Positions 62,331-64,000 of a DNA stretch of 64,000 nucleotides are shown here, piece by piece. The first letter of the stretch is position 1, and every line of letters begins with the position of its first letter. The position numbers were made by a program, and so were the translations under genes. The notes below the pieces were generated by a model. That model saw only the letters and a list, made by a program, of their open reading frames with translations. It was not told the origin of the DNA and searched no databases. Source of the DNA: Paenibacillus sp. IHBB 10380 (lineage in GTDB: Bacteria > Bacillota > Bacilli > Paenibacillales > Paenibacillaceae); the NCBI RefSeq assembly GCF_000949425.1, contig NZ_CP010976.1:1922001-1986000 (forward strand). Reading direction: 5' to 3'.

Positions 62331-63347
62331 TTATTTCTTTCCTTTTACATAATCCGCATCAAATAGGAAAAGTCTGAACACTAGAATCAGTGAAGGGATC
62401 AACAAGCACAGACCACCGATAAACACAACCACTAGCGCGAAGCCCATCGATGGTGAAGTGGCGCTGCTTTGAATCGTGATATACGGATCAAGAATATAAG
62501 GGTATTGCCCAATCCCATACGCGAAAAAGGCACAGAAAAATTGCAGCATGATGCATATGAAAGCTAATCCGTAACGGCGTCCGTTATATAACAGCCACAT
62601 CGCGATCATGAAGAAAGCAACGGAAAGTGCCAGCAACCACCATAAATCCATCATATTTTGAAAATGCCGCTCATTGTGTTGACCCAAATAGATAAATGCT
62701 GTCAGTGCGAGAATTATCGTTGGTGTGCTCCAAAACAGAGCGTAGTTCCGCATCAGCTTCAACGCCGAATGATCCTCTGCCCGAGAAGCGTAAAATGTCA
62801 GAAATGAGCCGCTAATGAACAAAACGGACACGATTGCCAGTCCAACGATGCTCCACGATAACGGATTGGTAAACAACGCCCAGTAATCAAGAGAAACCGT
62901 CTCACCCTGCTTCACGATAAAGCCGCCTTCAGACAAAGTAAGTGCCACTGACAACGAAGCCGGAATAAGCAAACCTGTAGCTCCGTACAAAAAAAGATAT
63001 ACTATGTTTTTCTTGGAACCATAATTTTCAAAAGCATAGAACGAACCGCGAATCGCAAGAAGAATAACTGCAATACTTCCCGGAACAAGCAGCGCGGAGC
63101 CATAATAATAGGCCGTGTCCGGAAAAAATCCGACGATGCCAATGTAGAAAAAGATAAAAAATACATTTGTGATCTCCCAAACGGGTGATAAATAACGGGA
63201 AATCAGACGATTAATGAGATGATCCTGCTTCGTCAAACGGGCATAAAAGGCGAAGAATCCCGCTCCGAAATCAATGGAAGCTATAATTAAATAGCCGTAC
63301 AAGAACAGCCAGAGCACCGAGATGCCAATTAATTCGTAACTCATCAT
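62331..63347 (-). CDS. cydB: Cytochrome bd ubiquinol oxidase subunit II
   Basis: A 338-residue membrane protein with eight or nine helices. It opens with LIGISVLWLFLYGYLIIASI and GAGFFAFYARLT, and SRYLSPVWEITNVFFIFFYI carries the conserved WE/NVF residues of CydB. It pairs with CydA to form the high-affinity terminal oxidase that reduces oxygen with quinol electrons. AAGGGGGGC precedes the ATG, which overlaps the cydA stop (ATGA). Full length. Confidence 0.92.
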   Translation of the reverse strand: MMSYELIGISVLWLFLYGYLIIASIDFGAGFFAFYARLTKQDHLINRLISRYLSPVWEITNVFFIFFYIGIVGFFPDTAYYYGSALLVPGSIAVILLAIRGSFYAFENYGSKKNIVYLFLYGATGLLIPASLSVALTLSEGGFIVKQGETVSLDYWALFTNPLSWSIVGLAIVSVLFISGSFLTFYASRAEDHSALKLMRNYALFWSTPTIILALTAFIYLGQHNERHFQNMMDLWWLLALSVAFFMIAMWLLYNGRRYGLAFICIMLQFFCAFFAYGIGQYPYILDPYITIQSSATSPSMGFALVVVFIGGLCLLIPSLILVFRLFLFDADYVKGKK

Positions 63348-64000
63348 TCAGTGCCCCCCTTTTCCGTAAATTGATTAGGATGTTCCTTCATCCATTTCTC
63401 CATCTCAACTTCTGCCGGATTATTGTTGAACAAGCGTCTTAGCACGATTACACACATACTGCCGAGTACGATGTACAAGAGTAATAAGGCGAAAAATATA
63501 ATTCTTACATTCGGTGAAGACGTGGCAGCCTCCTCAACACGCATATATCCACGGATAATCCACGGCTGTCTCCCAACTTCTGCATAAAACCATCCTAGCT
63601 CTACAGCTAGAAAAGCGAGCGGTGCGATCAGTGCGATGATGCCAAGCATCCACTTGTTAAGCGCATTGCGTTTTTTCCAGAACACCAACAGGAAATACAG
63701 GACCGAAATCGCGAGCAGAGCAAATCCGATTCCGGCCATTAAATCAAACAGGTAATGAACGAGAAGCGGTGGCCATTCATCCTTGGGGAATTCCTCCAGC
63801 CCCGTTACCTCTGCATTAAAGTCTCCAAAGGCCAGAAAGCTGAGCACTTTCGGCAGATGAAGAGCCCCTAGAACTTCATGCTCTGCGTTCAGCCATCCCA
63901 TTAGAACCAAATCCACACCGCTACCTGTCTCAAAATGCCACTCTGCTGCTGCAAGCTTCTCTGGCTGATGCTCGGCCAAAAACTTGGCGGACACATCTCC
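63344..64000 (-). CDS. cydA: Cytochrome bd subunit I, C-terminal part
   Basis: The gene runs off the right edge; the last 218 residues are visible. They include the Q-loop end, four membrane helices and the diagnostic GRQPWIIRGYMRVEEAATSS of CydA, then a cytoplasmic tail ending FTEKGGTE. Subunit I binds haems b558, b595 and d. It is the first gene of the cydABCD operon; its promoter lies outside the window. Confidence 0.93.
   Translation of the reverse strand, partial: GDVSAKFLAEHQPEKLAAAEWHFETGSGVDLVLMGWLNAEHEVLGALHLPKVLSFLAFGDFNAEVTGLEEFPKDEWPPLLVHYLFDLMAGIGFALLAISVLYFLLVFWKKRNALNKWMLGIIALIAPLAFLAVELGWFYAEVGRQPWIIRGYMRVEEAATSSPNVRIIFFALLLLYIVLGSMCVIVLRRLFNNNPAEVEMEKWMKEHPNQFTEKGGTE

Overview
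The window looks like a low-GC Gram-positive, spore-forming chromosome, most likely a member of the Paenibacillaceae. The evidence is AGGAGG-type ribosome binding sites throughout, TTG starts, Bacillales-type families (Ku, DUF3231 plus manganese-catalase spore-type cluster, LysE and APC transporters, cydABCD, YjiC-type glycosyltransferase) and a secreted M60/enhancin-like metalloprotease of the kind found in insect-associated species. Genus and species are inference (a Paenibacillus larvae-like or Brevibacillus-like genome would fit); there is no rRNA or marker gene to settle it.

The dominant theme is decay. Between about 1 and 58 kb, intact operons alternate with truncated, frameshifted and chimeric genes, separated by solo insertion-sequence ends and short repeats. 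Layout: 0-4.3 kb, a lipoprotein start, an Xre regulator, a toxin-like remnant joined to a Tn554-type tnpC remnant, and a three-gene DUF2239/DUF1330/hydrolase operon behind two palindromic operators. 4.3-8.6 kb, a lone Ku gene among an Fe-S protein relic, an OLD/TOPRIM nuclease relic and two unidentified relics. 9.1-12.3 kb, an intact spore-type cluster (WGxxG-type secreted protein, DUF3231, Gln-rich coiled coil, Mn catalase) and an MBL hydrolase. 12.6-16.1 kb, an MFS exporter, a LysE-type exporter with a lost start codon, and an amino-acid permease. 16.5-24.6 kb, an IS4 relic, repeat elements, and broken ABC exporter, zinc permease, TetR and two broken serine hydrolases. 25-30.4 kb, Tn554-type tyrosine recombinases (one lacking its nucleophile, one fused to a type II thioesterase tail). 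30.7-36.9 kb, an intact L-serine catabolic locus: a fused alpha-beta serine deaminase, a serine transporter, a split alpha and beta deaminase pair, and a YheO-type regulator. 37-41 kb, chimeric debris of ethanolamine-use, RHS, phage and MATE genes, then arsC (broken) and arsR. 41-49.9 kb, the M60 protease, an epimerase, a methyltransferase and a glycosyltransferase/MFS pair. 50-58.5 kb, mixed relics (kelch-like, metE, IS256, IS21, bpsA, znuBC) with an intact AAA ATPase, monooxygenase, DUF2306, DJ-1/PfpI and TetR genes. 58.7-64 kb, cydABCD for cytochrome bd, apparently intact.

The most unusual signal is two sets of short non-coding repeats, here named A and B. They have unrelated sequence but the same plan: about 21-bp sites ending in TGTCA arranged right, right, left, then a terminator-like hairpin, then a further right-facing site. 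A 0.5-kb block ending in an A element is duplicated 35 kb apart. Solo copies of one IS4-family end are scattered at eight places. Because so many genes carry single-base indels, sequencing error should be excluded before each pseudogene call is trusted.
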